Shown here: positions 17,001 to 25,858 of the stretch, piece by piece
Layout: each line of letters opens with the position of its first letter
How positions within the stretch are numbered: the first letter of the stretch is position 1
Source: CAZSXU01 sp964610505
GTDB taxonomy: Bacteria > Arandabacterota > Arandabacteria > JAGLYR01
Reading direction: 5' to 3'
Assembly (NCBI GenBank): GCA_964610505.1
Contig: CAZSXU010000002.1
Span: forward strand, 186,001 to 250,000
DNA: 64,000 bases
Position numbers and translations under genes: made by a program
Notes under the pieces: model-generated
What the model was told of the DNA's origin: nothing
Databases searched by the model: none
What the model saw: only the letters and a program-made list of their open reading frames with translations

Positions 17001-18797
17001 TCAACGCACCACGGCGATTTTCCCGGTCGATTGTCTCGGCCCATTGTCTACGACCAGGAAATACACGCCGGCGGCGACGGGGTCTCCGTCTTCGTTTCTA
17101 CCGTCCCAGTAGGCTCTGTCGCCCGTGGTGGGAGTTTCCAGGGGATCGTCCAGAACCCGAACCAATCCTCCCGAGATGTCATAGATCCAGGCCGTCAGTT
17201 GCCCCGGCGCCTTGTCGGGACGGGTGCCGGGCGAGTCCGCGAAGGTGATGGTCAAACGCTCCGGGCCGTCCTCCATGATCCAGGGGTTGGGAGAAACGTA
17301 CAGCTCGTCGCCGGGGAGGATTTCCCCCCGGGACAGCGTGACGCCCATCCGGTTTGCCCCCGCATCCCAGATCTGAGTGACCGAGACACCCGAGAAGATG
17401 GAGCCGAATAGCTGGCTCGGCGGCGTCGTCCAGGGCGTGAGTTCGCGACCGGGTCGCCAGAGATCTTCGACGCCGCCCGTTCCGATTTCATCGAACGAGC
17501 CGCCGTCCGCCTGAACCACCGAGACCAGCAATCGATCCGTTCCGTTGTTGTGGATCTGAGATTCATCCACGTGCAGGATCAGAAGTCCCTCACCCTCGGC
17601 GCCCGTCGTCTCGAACAATTCCTCGTCATATCCGAGAAGCTGTCGGTTTTCGACAAGGAAGTACTCTCCGGATCCTGAGCCGGAAGGGGACCAGTTGTTG
17701 CCGCCCGGATTATCCAGAACACGGTAGGCAACAGCCTCCTCCTCGATGGGAGGGAGTACCACGGGCCAGGGCTCCAGGAGAGGATCGGTCGTGGAGTCGA
17801 CGGCCTCGGGTTCGAGCCACCCGAGATAGGATTTGCACCAGGAACTCAGGTGTGACGGGCTCGTTCCCACCGGCCAGCCGCTCCACCCGCCGTAGTCCAT
17901 CAGACAGAACCGGCCGACGCGGGATTCCAGGGAGCTGGTGTTGTAGAAATCGGGGAGACCCAGGGTGTGTCCGAACTCATGGCAGAAGACGCCCATCTCT
18001 CCATCCTCGGGGTTGAGCGTGTAGATGTCGGCGATGACTCCGTCGACGACGATGGGCCAAAGCTGAGGGGCTCGAGGTTCCAGGTAATCGCCGAGGCTGG
18101 ACTGGTGAGACCAGATCTGGTCGGCCGAGGGCCGGCAGCTTTGGAACTCGGCCCCGCAGCCCGCATGAACGACGATGACGGCGTCGACGTACCCGTCCCC
18201 GTCGTTGTCGAATTCCGAGAAATCGAGATGTGCGTCCGCCAGTTCGACGGCTTCTTTCACGAGGCCCCACACGTTCCTCGGATGATTCGTCCCGGCGGCG
18301 GCCGCCGCGGACGTGTCGAAGCCGTGATCGTCGGCGCTGCCCGTGACCCCGTCGGCGTTCACATAGTAGCCGTTGTACGAGTACTGGCTTCTCATCCAGG
18401 GAGTCACGACTCCACGGACGTCGAAGGCTCCAAAGGAGTTCTCGCGGTAGTAGTCGTGAAGGCTTCTTGCCCCGACCGCCGGATCAAAGAGCAGGGATTC
18501 GAAATGGGCCGCGGGATACTGGAGTGTGTCCGCGGCGTGGTCCTCGAAGTCGATCAGTAGAATCGGGACATTGAAGAGTCCGCGAGCCGGAAGCGGTCCG
18601 AGTCGGGTCGTGCCCTGATGGATGGCGATCGCAGCAAGCGCCGCCTTCAGCCTCCCGTCGTCTCTGAACTGGCTCTCAAAATCGCCGGGCGGATATGGGG
18701 GAATCGCCGCAGTTTTCGCGGGAACCCAGAGCGCGGTGGCGAGAGCAATAGACAGCGCTGTCCCGAGCCGCCGCTTGTTTGGTTTGGCGGGCAACAT
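17001..18797 (-). CDS. Secreted M6-family (immune inhibitor A-like) metalloprotease
   Basis: 598 residues from the ATG at 18797; an ATG at 18821 is an alternative. A signal peptide runs to about residue 31. The catalytic zinc motif is HEFGHTLGLPD (H273, E274, H277, D283), i.e. HExxHxxGxxD. It is preceded by EFDNDGDGYVDAVIVVHAG, the Ca-binding and beta region typical of M6 peptidases. About 500-598 is a FlgD-like/sorting-type C-terminal domain ending VYFLVVDNGPRQSTGKIAVVR. The protein is probably exported across the outer membrane or surface-attached. Its own promoter lies about 230 nt upstream. Confidence 0.88.
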   Translation of the reverse strand: MLPAKPNKRRLGTALSIALATALWVPAKTAAIPPYPPGDFESQFRDDGRLKAALAAIAIHQGTTRLGPLPARGLFNVPILLIDFEDHAADTLQYPAAHFESLLFDPAVGARSLHDYYRENSFGAFDVRGVVTPWMRSQYSYNGYYVNADGVTGSADDHGFDTSAAAAAGTNHPRNVWGLVKEAVELADAHLDFSEFDNDGDGYVDAVIVVHAGCGAEFQSCRPSADQIWSHQSSLGDYLEPRAPQLWPIVVDGVIADIYTLNPEDGEMGVFCHEFGHTLGLPDFYNTSSLESRVGRFCLMDYGGWSGWPVGTSPSHLSSWCKSYLGWLEPEAVDSTTDPLLEPWPVVLPPIEEEAVAYRVLDNPGGNNWSPSGSGSGEYFLVENRQLLGYDEELFETTGAEGEGLLILHVDESQIHNNGTDRLLVSVVQADGGSFDEIGTGGVEDLWRPGRELTPWTTPPSQLFGSIFSGVSVTQIWDAGANRMGVTLSRGEILPGDELYVSPNPWIMEDGPERLTITFADSPGTRPDKAPGQLTAWIYDISGGLVRVLDDPLETPTTGDRAYWDGRNEDGDPVAAGVYFLVVDNGPRQSTGKIAVVR

Positions 18798-19025
18798 GCT
18801 GTGGCATCCTACGATTCTCATGCGCTGAGAATCCGTGCGGTTTGAGTCTGCGAAATCCCGAGATCCGATGGGCGGCTCGCGGCGAAAGGTGAGCGTCGGA
18901 AATCCACCGTAACCGGAGGCGCTGTTCCGCCGACGCTGTTCTCCAGGCCGATGCTTGCCTGTTAACGGCTCAGCGGCTCCGCCCGGATGATGCGCCAACC
19001 GTTTGTTGGAACTCGTGCATCATCC

Positions 19026-19054
19026 AGGCTAGGCGCCCGGCGGGGGCAAGTCAA
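19026..19054 (-). promoter_or_regulatory. Promoter for the M6 peptidase gene
   Basis: On the minus strand TTGACT (19054-19049), 17-nt spacer, TAGCCT (19031-19026). The start point would be near 19019, giving a long leader of about 220 nt. It diverges from the rfaE1 promoter only 40 nt away, so the two may share a control region. Confidence 0.65.
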
Positions 19055-19090
19055 GGCAATTAGGTGCCACAGACCGCTCGGATTAAGTGC

Positions 19091-19119
19091 TTGACCCGCG
19101 CGGCTTGCGGTGTTAGCCT
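19091..19119 (+). promoter_or_regulatory. Promoter for the rfaE1 operon
   Basis: TTGACC at 19091-19096, 17-nt spacer, TAGCCT at 19114-19119. It shares the -10 sequence with the divergent minus-strand promoter at 19026. The start point near 19126 lies about 73 nt before the rfaE1 GTG. The rest of the 18798-19198 gap shows no gene. Confidence 0.62.
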
Positions 19120-19198
19120 CCATGGTTCTCTCAAGCGCGGAAGGCGCGTCCGGACGTCGGCCCCGGCGCGTCGTTTTGCGGATACGGAGATCGGACAG

Positions 19199-20191
19199 GT
19201 GCTTCTTCTTGATGCGGAGCGGTTGAAAGCCATCGTCGAGGCGTTTGCGGACCGGAAGGTTCTCATCGTCGGCGACTGCATGCTGGACGTGTACCTCTGG
19301 GGGTCGGTCGCACGAATTTCTCCCGAGGCGCCGGTTCCCGTGGTGGATGTGAACGAAGAGAGCGTGACGCTCGGCGGCGCGTCCAACGTGGCGAGCAACG
19401 TACGGACGCTCGGAGGCGCGGCGCGGCTGGTGGCCGTGATCGGTGACGACCGGGAAGGCAGTGTGCTTCTGGAGAGGATGGAGGCCCGGGGACTCAGCCT
19501 GGACGGCATCATTCAATCCAAACACCGCCCGACGACGGTCAAAACGCGAATCGTAGCGCACAGCCAACACGTCGTGAGGGCGGATCGTGAGGCCAAGGGA
19601 CCCCTGGAACCGTCCGAGGCGGAGTGGATTGAACGGAGAGTGCTGGAGGTCCTGGAGGACGCGGACGCGGTGATTGTCTCGGACTACGGCAAAGGTGTCA
19701 TCTGTCCTTCTCTTCTGCAGGTGCTCGTACCGGCCGCTCGGCGCGCCGGGAAAATGGTGACCGTAGATCCCAAGATGACGCATTTCGGAGATTACAGCGG
19801 CGCCACCGTAATCACCCCCAACAAGCACGAAGCCGGTCAGGCGGCCGGGCGTGTCGTCGAAGATGAGAATACGCTGCAGGAAGTCGGTTGGAGTCTTCTC
19901 CGCGATCTTCAACTGGACGCGCTATTGATCACGAGAGGCGAGGAGGGGATGTCTCTCTTTGAGAAGGGTGAGCGGTACGTTCACCTGCCGACGAAGGCCC
20001 GCGAGGTATACGATGTTACGGGGGCCGGAGACACCGTCATTTCCACCTTGACGCTGGCGGTCGCCGCCGGGGCTCTGATGGTTGAGGCGGCCGAGATCGC
20101 GAACCATGCGGCAAGGATCGCCGTCGGCCAGGTGGGGACCACCAGTGTAACCCGCCAGACCCTGCTCGAGTCCTTCATCTCGTCCGCGTAG
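19199..20191 (+). CDS. rfaE1: D-glycero-beta-D-manno-heptose-7-phosphate kinase
   Basis: 330 residues, PfkB/ribokinase fold. The N-terminal VLIVGDCMLDVYLWGSVARISPEAP and LGGASNVASNV motifs are typical of the HldE kinase domain. The C-terminal ribokinase signature VTGAGDTV carries the catalytic Asp278. It phosphorylates heptose-7-phosphate at C1 for LPS core heptose. A GTG at 19199 with GGAG 9 nt upstream is preferred over a 45-codon extension that has no conserved content. The adenylyltransferase half is a separate gene 40 nt downstream. Confidence 0.93.
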   Translation: MLLLDAERLKAIVEAFADRKVLIVGDCMLDVYLWGSVARISPEAPVPVVDVNEESVTLGGASNVASNVRTLGGAARLVAVIGDDREGSVLLERMEARGLSLDGIIQSKHRPTTVKTRIVAHSQHVVRADREAKGPLEPSEAEWIERRVLEVLEDADAVIVSDYGKGVICPSLLQVLVPAARRAGKMVTVDPKMTHFGDYSGATVITPNKHEAGQAAGRVVEDENTLQEVGWSLLRDLQLDALLITRGEEGMSLFEKGERYVHLPTKAREVYDVTGAGDTVISTLTLAVAAGALMVEAAEIANHAARIAVGQVGTTSVTRQTLLESFISSA

Positions 20192-20231
20192 TGTCGACGG
20201 TTTCTCGGGAGTACGGCTGTGGAGGTCACGC

Positions 20232-20711
20232 GTGGGACAGGTGGTTACCCGGCATGAGTTGCTCGAGGTGCGCGGGCGCGCTCGTGCGGAGAACAAACGC
20301 TTTGTCTTCACCAACGGCTGCTTCGATCTGCTGCATCCCGGGCACGTGGCTTGTCTGGAGGCGGCTCGGAAAGCGGGGGATCTCCTGGCCGTCGGGCTGA
20401 ACAGCGATGCATCGGTGCGGGCCATCAAGGGAGAGAAACGCCCCATCGTGGGAGAAGGAGACCGAGCCTACATCCTGGCCGCCCTGGCCGCCGTTGACTA
20501 TGTGTGCCTTTTCGACGAGCCCACGCCGGGGGAACTCATTCGTCTCCTCGTGCCGGACGTGCTGGTGAAGGGCGGAGACTATCGCACCGAGGAGATCGTC
20601 GGGCGCGACGTTGTCGAGTCGTCGGGCGGCCGGGTGATCGTCGTAGACCAGGTGCCCGGGCACGCCACCCGAAACCTGGTCTCGGTGATTCTTGAGCGAT
20701 ACTGCGGGTAG
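20232..20711 (+). CDS. rfaE2: D-glycero-beta-D-manno-heptose-1-phosphate adenylyltransferase
   Basis: 159 residues, cytidylyltransferase-like fold with FTNGCFDLLHPGHV, including HPGH at 35-38, and GLNSDASVRAIKGEKRPI. These are diagnostic for the RfaE domain II family. It makes ADP-heptose from heptose-1-phosphate. Starts with GTG after GGAGG. Together with rfaE1 this is the split version of E. coli HldE. Confidence 0.95.
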   Translation: MGQVVTRHELLEVRGRARAENKRFVFTNGCFDLLHPGHVACLEAARKAGDLLAVGLNSDASVRAIKGEKRPIVGEGDRAYILAALAAVDYVCLFDEPTPGELIRLLVPDVLVKGGDYRTEEIVGRDVVESSGGRVIVVDQVPGHATRNLVSVILERYCG

Positions 20712-20782
20712 ACATGACGAGCCATGGAGGGCGGTGTCACTCCGTGTCGAGATCGGTAAACGGAAGGAACGGAGGGTGTTCG

Positions 20783-22105
20783 TTGAAACGAAGACGTGTG
20801 GTGATCGTTGGAGCCGCCGGAAGGGACTTTCATAACTTCAACGTCTGCTTCCGAGAGGATGAATCTCGAGAGGTGATCGCTTTCACGGCGACACAGATCC
20901 CCGGCATTCACGGTCGGCGCTACCCGGCCGAGCTCGCGGGCAAGCTGTATCCCGAAGGGATTCCTATTGTTCTGGAGAAGATGTTGCCGGAACTCATCGA
21001 TGAGCATCGGGTGGATGAGGTTGTCTTTTCCTACAGTGATGTTTCACACGAGCAGGTGATGCACCTGGCGTCCCTCTCCACGGCGCGCGGGGCTGATTTC
21101 GTTCTGCTGGGCGCCCAGAAGACCATGATCCGGTCGAAGGTTCCCGTTGTGGCGGTCTGCGCCGTACGAACCGGGGCCGGGAAGAGTCAGACGACAAGGC
21201 GGATCTGCGAGATCCTCGATGCGATGGGAAAGAAAGTCGCCGTGATCCGCCACCCGATGCCCTACGGCGATCTGGTGAAGCAGCGTGTCCAGCGGTTTGA
21301 AACGTTGGAGGACATGGACAAGCACGAGTGCACGGTGGAGGAGCGGGAGGAGTATGAGCCGCACATCGTCGAGGGCCGGATTGTATACGCCGGGGTCGAC
21401 TACGGCGACATCCTCCGGGCGGCCGAGAAGGAAGCCGACGTCGTAGTCTGGGACGGTGGCAACAACGACACGTCGTTCTACCGCCCGGACCTTCTCATGG
21501 TGGTCGTCGATCCGCATCGGGCCGGACACGAGCTCCTCTACCACCCTGGGGAAACGAACCTGCGTATGGCGGACGTCGTAATCATCAACAAAGAGGATAC
21601 GGCAAGGCCCGAGGACATCGAAACCGTCGTGGAGAACGTCGCCCGGGTGAATCCCGGCGCGACGGTCATTCATGCCACGTCGCCCTTCACGATCGACGAC
21701 GCGGATGGGCTGAGGGGGAAGCGCGTGGTCGTGGTTGAGGACGGGCCGACGCTGACCCACGGCGGCATGAGCTACGGCGTGGGGATCAAGGCGGCGGAGA
21801 GCGTGGGTGTCGGTTTCATCATGGATCCGAGACCCTTCGCCGAGGGAGAGATTCAAGGGGTTTTCGAGAAGTACCCGCATCTCGATCGGGTACTGCCGGC
21901 CATGGGGTACAGCCCCCAACAGCTGGAGGATCTCCGGAGGACCCTGGTCAAAGCTAAACCGGAGGCGGTGGTTGTGGCTACGCCGATCGATCTGGGGCGT
22001 CTGGTCCAGGTCGACTTTCCCATGATCCGGGTGCGCTACGCCTTGAAGGAGTCGGGTTCTCCGAATCTGGAGGACGTGGTGAAGAACCTGGTGAAACGTA
22101 TGTGA
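20783..22105 (+). CDS. COG2403-type GTPase, cyclic 2,3-diphosphoglycerate synthetase-like
   Basis: 440 residues from a TTG with GGAGGG 6 nt upstream; a longer frame from 20714 lacks conserved text. An N-terminal Rossmann-like part is at about 1-120 (RRRVVIVGAAGRDFHNFN). The P-loop TGAGKS lies near 130-135 and VVWDGGNNDTSFYRPDL near 225. A TFDDADG-like acid-rich C-terminal half follows. The nearest family I recognise is COG2403, which includes archaeal cyclic 2,3-diphosphoglycerate synthetase. The bacterial role is not established. It sits between rfaE2 and sucC. Confidence 0.75.
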   Translation: MKRRRVVIVGAAGRDFHNFNVCFREDESREVIAFTATQIPGIHGRRYPAELAGKLYPEGIPIVLEKMLPELIDEHRVDEVVFSYSDVSHEQVMHLASLSTARGADFVLLGAQKTMIRSKVPVVAVCAVRTGAGKSQTTRRICEILDAMGKKVAVIRHPMPYGDLVKQRVQRFETLEDMDKHECTVEEREEYEPHIVEGRIVYAGVDYGDILRAAEKEADVVVWDGGNNDTSFYRPDLLMVVVDPHRAGHELLYHPGETNLRMADVVIINKEDTARPEDIETVVENVARVNPGATVIHATSPFTIDDADGLRGKRVVVVEDGPTLTHGGMSYGVGIKAAESVGVGFIMDPRPFAEGEIQGVFEKYPHLDRVLPAMGYSPQQLEDLRRTLVKAKPEAVVVATPIDLGRLVQVDFPMIRVRYALKESGSPNLEDVVKNLVKRM

Positions 22106-22183
22106 CGGTGGGTGGGGCCGATGGGCGGTGGGGACATGAAAACCATCTGAAAGGCTTGGTTGCAAAACTGTGAGGAGGGTGCC

Positions 22184-23317
22184 TTGAACATCCATGAGTA
22201 CCAGGCGAAAGAGATCTTCCGCAAGCACGGGATCCCGGTGCCCTGGGGAGAAGTCGCAGAGACGCCTGAAGAAGCCGAGAATCTGGCCGCCGGCTATGGC
22301 AAGCCGGTTGTCGTCAAAGCACAGGTTCACGCCGGCGGGCGCGGCAAGGCGGGGGGAGTGAAACTGGCCTCGACCCCGAAAGAAGCTCGGGCGGCCGCTG
22401 AGAAGATTCTTGGGATGTCCATCAAAGGTCTGACGGTCCGGAAGGTGCTGGTGACGGAGGCCATGGATATTGCTGCCGAGATCTACGTGGGAGTCCTCCT
22501 CGATCGGAAGTCGGGCGGTCCTCTGTTTATGGTGAGTGCGGCGGGGGGAATCGACATCGAGGAAGTCGCACGCAAAACCCCGGAGAAGATTCACAAGTTC
22601 GCTGTGAGCCCGCGACGGGGACTGCGGGCGTTCGAGGCGCGGGATCTTGCATTCCAAGTCATGCCGGATGCGAAGTCGGCCTCGGCGGCGGCCCGAATCC
22701 TGATGGGTCTGTACAATGCCTTCGTCAACAGTGACGCGTCTCTGGCCGAGATCAATCCGCTGATCACCACGAAGGACGGCGAGGTTTGGGCAATCGACGC
22801 GAAGATGAACATCGACGACAACGGGCTCGACCGCCGGCCCGAGATCGCGGACCTGAGGGATCTCGGAAGCGAGACGCCGGAAGACGGTGACGCGCGCTCG
22901 GCCGGTCTCAGCTACGTCAAGCTGGACGGTAACGTGGGGTGCATCGTCAATGGAGCCGGACTCGCCATGGCGACGATGGATCTCATCAAGCATCACGGCG
23001 GCGAGCCGGCAAACTTTCTCGATATCGGCGGCAGCTCGTCACCCGAGAAGGTGACGACCGCCATGAAGATCATCTACTCGGACCCGAATGTGAAGTCGAT
23101 TCTGTTCAACATCTTCGGAGGTATCACCCGTTGCGACGACGTGGCTCGGGGCATCGTGGAGGCGGTCAAGGGCTCGAGGCCGCCGATTCCCATCGTGGTC
23201 CGCCTGACGGGCACAAACGAGAAAGAGGGACGAAAGATCCTGCGGGAGACGGATCTGATTTCCGCGGAGACGATGGACGAAGCCGTTCAGAAGGTGGTGG
23301 ATCTGGCCGGAAAGTAG
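22184..23317 (+). CDS. sucC: Succinyl-CoA synthetase beta subunit
   Basis: 377 residues from TTG, with GAGGAGGG 5 nt upstream. Residues 1-230 are the ATP-grasp domain, starting MNIHEYQAKEIFRKHGIPVP with VVKAQVHAGGRGKAGGVK. The C-terminal ligase domain includes GNVGCIVNGAGLAMATMD and NIFGGITRCDDVA. With SucD it forms the TCA-cycle ligase converting succinyl-CoA to succinate with nucleotide triphosphate formation. 75 nt separate it from sucD. Confidence 0.96.
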   Translation: MNIHEYQAKEIFRKHGIPVPWGEVAETPEEAENLAAGYGKPVVVKAQVHAGGRGKAGGVKLASTPKEARAAAEKILGMSIKGLTVRKVLVTEAMDIAAEIYVGVLLDRKSGGPLFMVSAAGGIDIEEVARKTPEKIHKFAVSPRRGLRAFEARDLAFQVMPDAKSASAAARILMGLYNAFVNSDASLAEINPLITTKDGEVWAIDAKMNIDDNGLDRRPEIADLRDLGSETPEDGDARSAGLSYVKLDGNVGCIVNGAGLAMATMDLIKHHGGEPANFLDIGGSSSPEKVTTAMKIIYSDPNVKSILFNIFGGITRCDDVARGIVEAVKGSRPPIPIVVRLTGTNEKEGRKILRETDLISAETMDEAVQKVVDLAGK

Positions 23318-23392
23318 GCGTCGTCGTTCCGCGGGCGTTCCGTTGTTCCCGTTCCTCCCGCTGAGGAGCAGGGGTAAGAAAGGAGCTGGGCC

Positions 23393-24265
23393 TTGAGTAT
23401 TCTGATCGACGAGAAGACGAAACTGGTGGTGCAGGGAGCGACGGGGCGGGATGGGTCGTTCCACACCAAGGAAATGCTGGATTATGGAACCCACGTGGTG
23501 GCCGGCGTCACTCCCGGGAAAGCGGGGGAGAAGATCCATGGGGTTCCGGTATTCAATTCGGTCCGGGAGGCCGTCGATGCGACCGGCGCCAACACCTCAA
23601 TCATCTTCGTCCCTCACCGCTTTGCGGTAGATGCCGTTTACGAGGCGGCGAGTGCGGGGGTGTCTCTGGTCGTTTGTATCAGCGAAGGTGTTCCCATCCT
23701 GGACATGGCCCGCGTGATGAAGGACTTGACATCGGATGGAAAGACACGGGTGGTAGGGCCCAATTCGCCAGGAATGATCAGCCCCGGGAAGAGCAAGGTA
23801 GGCATCATGCCCGGAGCGATCCTGACGCAAGGCAACGTCGGTCTCGTGTCGCGTTCCGGCACGTTGACGTATGAAGTCGTGTATCATCTTTCGAACGCCG
23901 GCATCGGCCAGTCGACGTGTATCGGGATCGGCGGCGATCCGATCATCGGCACGAACTTCATCGATGTTCTGGGAATGTTCGAGGCGGATCCTGAAACGAA
24001 TCTCGTGGTTCTCATCGGAGAGATCGGCGGCACGGATGAAGAGGAAGCGGCGCGCTTTATCAAGGAGAACATGACGAAGCCGGTGGTCTCCTTCATCGCC
24101 GGGCAAACGGCGCCTCCGGGAAGACGGATGGGACACGCCGGCGCGATCGTCTCGGGAGGTACCGGAACAGCTAAAGAAAAGATCAGAGCTTTCCGAGAAG
24201 TAAACGTAGATGTCGCCGAGATTCCTTCGCAGATTGTTGATCTCGTGAAGGCGAAGTTGAGTTGA
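23393..24265 (+). CDS. sucD: Succinyl-CoA synthetase alpha subunit
   Basis: 290 residues from TTG, with AGGAG upstream. A CoA-binding Rossmann domain is N-terminal (LVVQGATGRDGSFHTKEML). The ligase domain holds GPNSPGMISPG and the phosphohistidine motif GHAGAI (H248). It forms the catalytic phospho-intermediate of the SucCD complex. Standard length. Likely cotranscribed with sucC. Confidence 0.97.
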   Translation: MSILIDEKTKLVVQGATGRDGSFHTKEMLDYGTHVVAGVTPGKAGEKIHGVPVFNSVREAVDATGANTSIIFVPHRFAVDAVYEAASAGVSLVVCISEGVPILDMARVMKDLTSDGKTRVVGPNSPGMISPGKSKVGIMPGAILTQGNVGLVSRSGTLTYEVVYHLSNAGIGQSTCIGIGGDPIIGTNFIDVLGMFEADPETNLVVLIGEIGGTDEEEAARFIKENMTKPVVSFIAGQTAPPGRRMGHAGAIVSGGTGTAKEKIRAFREVNVDVAEIPSQIVDLVKAKLS

Positions 24266-24393
24266 CGGATGGAGCGACGGAGTTGGACGACGGAACGCGT
24301 GACGAATCCTCGCTGACAGCTCGGTTGTGAAAGAGATGAAAGCGAAATTGCAGAGTTCGTTTTCAGAACGGGAGTGGAATTCAAAAAAAGAAC

Positions 24394-24422
24394 TTGACAG
24401 CGAGGTGGACGTCGGATAGGTT
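24394..24422 (+). promoter_or_regulatory. Promoter for the Lys/Ala-repeat gene
   Basis: TTGACA at 24394-24399, 17-nt spacer, TAGGTT at 24417-24422. The start point near 24429 leaves an unusually long leader of about 155 nt before the ATG at 24587, with no recognised structure or leader gene. Nothing else is seen in 24266-24586. Confidence 0.65.
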
Positions 24423-24586
24423 GGCGTCCGTGGAACCGTGAAGCGCACCGATCATTGGTACACTTCTCTGCAGCCAGCCAAGTCTGCACCGTTGGTTGTT
24501 GCGCTTTAGGTTTGATGTCGTGTTTCCCCGAAGGTTCGCTTTCACAGGCATGGGGAGACGGAGTTCAACCGAAGGGGGGCTGTTCG

Positions 24587-24862
24587 ATGAGCGCTGCCAA
24601 GGCTAAGGCGAAGACCAAGGCCAAAGCCAAGAGGAAGACGAAGGCCAAAGCGAAGAAGAAAACCAAGGCCAAAGCCAAGAAGAAGACCAAGGCCAAAGCC
24701 AAAAAGAAAAAGGTCAAAGCCAAAAAGAAAAAGGCCAAAGCCAAAAAGAAAAAGGCCAAAGCCAAAAAGAAAAAGCCCAAGGCCAAAAAGAAAAAGGCCA
24801 AAGCCAAAAAGAAAACCAAGGCCAAAGCCAAGAAGAAAAGCAAGGCCAGAAAGAAAAAGTAG
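24587..24862 (+). CDS. Lys/Ala-repeat histone H1-like protein
   Basis: 91 residues, almost wholly Lys and Ala with a few Thr, Val, Pro, Arg and Ser, built on a KAKKKx repeat. At DNA level the repeat units are about 18-24 bp (CCAAAGCCAAAAAGAAAAAGG-like), so the gene can change length by slippage. The composition matches bacterial histone H1-like nucleoid proteins (AlgP/Hc1-type tails) that bind DNA electrostatically. ATG follows a G-rich ribosome-binding site. It is a single gene with its own promoter and terminator. Local base composition is far more A-rich than its neighbours. Confidence 0.8.
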   Translation: MSAAKAKAKTKAKAKRKTKAKAKKKTKAKAKKKTKAKAKKKKVKAKKKKAKAKKKKAKAKKKKPKAKKKKAKAKKKTKAKAKKKSKARKKK

Positions 24863-24896
24863 TCCTTAGGTTCGCTTCACGGGCTATGGAGGCAAG

Positions 24897-24923
24897 AAGG
24901 CAGGCGGGTTTCCCGTCTGCCTT
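24897..24923 (+). terminator. Intrinsic terminator after the Lys/Ala-repeat gene
   Basis: A 12-bp stem (AAGGCAGGCGGG / CCCGTCTGCCTT, one G-T pair) with a 3-nt loop, followed by TCCTCTTTC, lies 35 nt after the stop. The rest of 24863-25172 contains no gene I can support. Confidence 0.75.
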
Positions 24924-25172
24924 TCCTCTTTCGGGGAGGAATGACTTCGGAATGTTGCCTCTGGTGTCCGGCGGGGTCCGCGCGGCCGGATGCGTCGGCT
25001 CGATGGGCCGGGGGAGCGTGGGGGAGATCGGCCTGCGGGGTTCCGGGACAACTCTTTCACATACAACGTGTTGAGCGAGGCGGACGCCCCGGTTTTGAGA
25101 CACACGGAGGGTCCGGGCCGCGAGTCCCTATATGTAGGAAAGCGTTTACGAACTGGCCTGCCGAACTTTCGC

Positions 25173-25201
25173 TTGACACTGCCGCTGTCATCCCATAGCA
25201 T
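25173..25201 (+). promoter_or_regulatory. Promoter for yceD-rpmF, nearly leaderless
   Basis: TTGACA at 25173-25178, 17-nt spacer, TAGCAT at 25196-25201. The predicted start point near 25208 is only about 5 nt before the ATG at 25213, and no Shine-Dalgarno site fits. This suggests a leaderless or near-leaderless message. Confidence 0.7.
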
Positions 25202-25212
25202 ACGGTGGCCGT

Positions 25213-25764
25213 ATGAGCAGGATTCTTCTGGAGTTAAGGGATCTTCCGAACGGGACGTCTACGAGAAGTCTCTCGGAAGACGTTGAGTCTCTGGATCTTC
25301 ACCGGGATGAGTACGTCTTTTTCTCGCCGGTGCAGGTTGACCTCGAGATTAACAAAAGCGAGCAGGACATCGCCATCACCGGTGTGGTGACGGTGCCCGT
25401 GCAGGCGGAGTGTGCCCGCTGCCTGCGGCTCTTTGCGGATGAGGTCAAGGCCGGTCTGGAGGTCCGGTATTTCCGGACGCCGGGTGATCCGCCGACGGAC
25501 CCAGACTCGGCGGGCGACGCACTGTATCATGTCCGCTACGATGAGCCCAGGTTGGACCTGACCGGTGAGATCCGTCAGGCTCTCCTGGTTTCTCTTCCGA
25601 TCCGGGTGCTCTGCGACTCCGGTTGCAGGGGCTTGTGCCCGACGTGCGGGGCGGACCTGAACGAGAGTGATTGTTCCTGTTCCCGTAAGCAGGGACATCC
25701 GGCATGGTCGGCACTGGAGAAGTTGAAGGACGGCCATGAATCCGGCCAAGCGGTCGAGGAATGA
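25213..25764 (+). CDS. YceD/DUF177 family protein
   Basis: 183 residues. The conserved core ECARCLRLFADEV and the C-terminal cysteine cluster CDSGCRGLCPTCGADLNE identify the YceD (DUF177) family. Members are almost always encoded directly upstream of rpmF, as here, and are linked to 23S rRNA accumulation. The four or more cysteines could bind zinc. It is the first gene of the rpmF-fatty acid synthesis block. Confidence 0.92.
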   Translation: MSRILLELRDLPNGTSTRSLSEDVESLDLHRDEYVFFSPVQVDLEINKSEQDIAITGVVTVPVQAECARCLRLFADEVKAGLEVRYFRTPGDPPTDPDSAGDALYHVRYDEPRLDLTGEIRQALLVSLPIRVLCDSGCRGLCPTCGADLNESDCSCSRKQGHPAWSALEKLKDGHESGQAVEE

Positions 25765-25858
25765 AACCTCCGGCGCATTCCGGCCGGCCGGTACAGGCGA
25801 CAACGAGTGGTTGCGGTAAGGGCGGATGGCCTCCGCCCAATCGCTGTGGAGGAGTACA

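Noticed and set aside
19064..19198. N-terminal 45-codon extension of rfaE1
   Set aside because: It covers the promoter region and has no conserved residues; GTG 19199 has a well-spaced GGAG.
21044..22996. 650-codon minus-strand open frame opposite the COG2403 GTPase and sucC
   Set aside because: Antisense shadow of two well-identified genes; no domain and no ribosome-binding site.
24587..24862. CRISPR or satellite explanation for the repeats
   Set aside because: The repeats keep reading frame, start with a ribosome-binding site and encode one continuous Lys/Ala protein.
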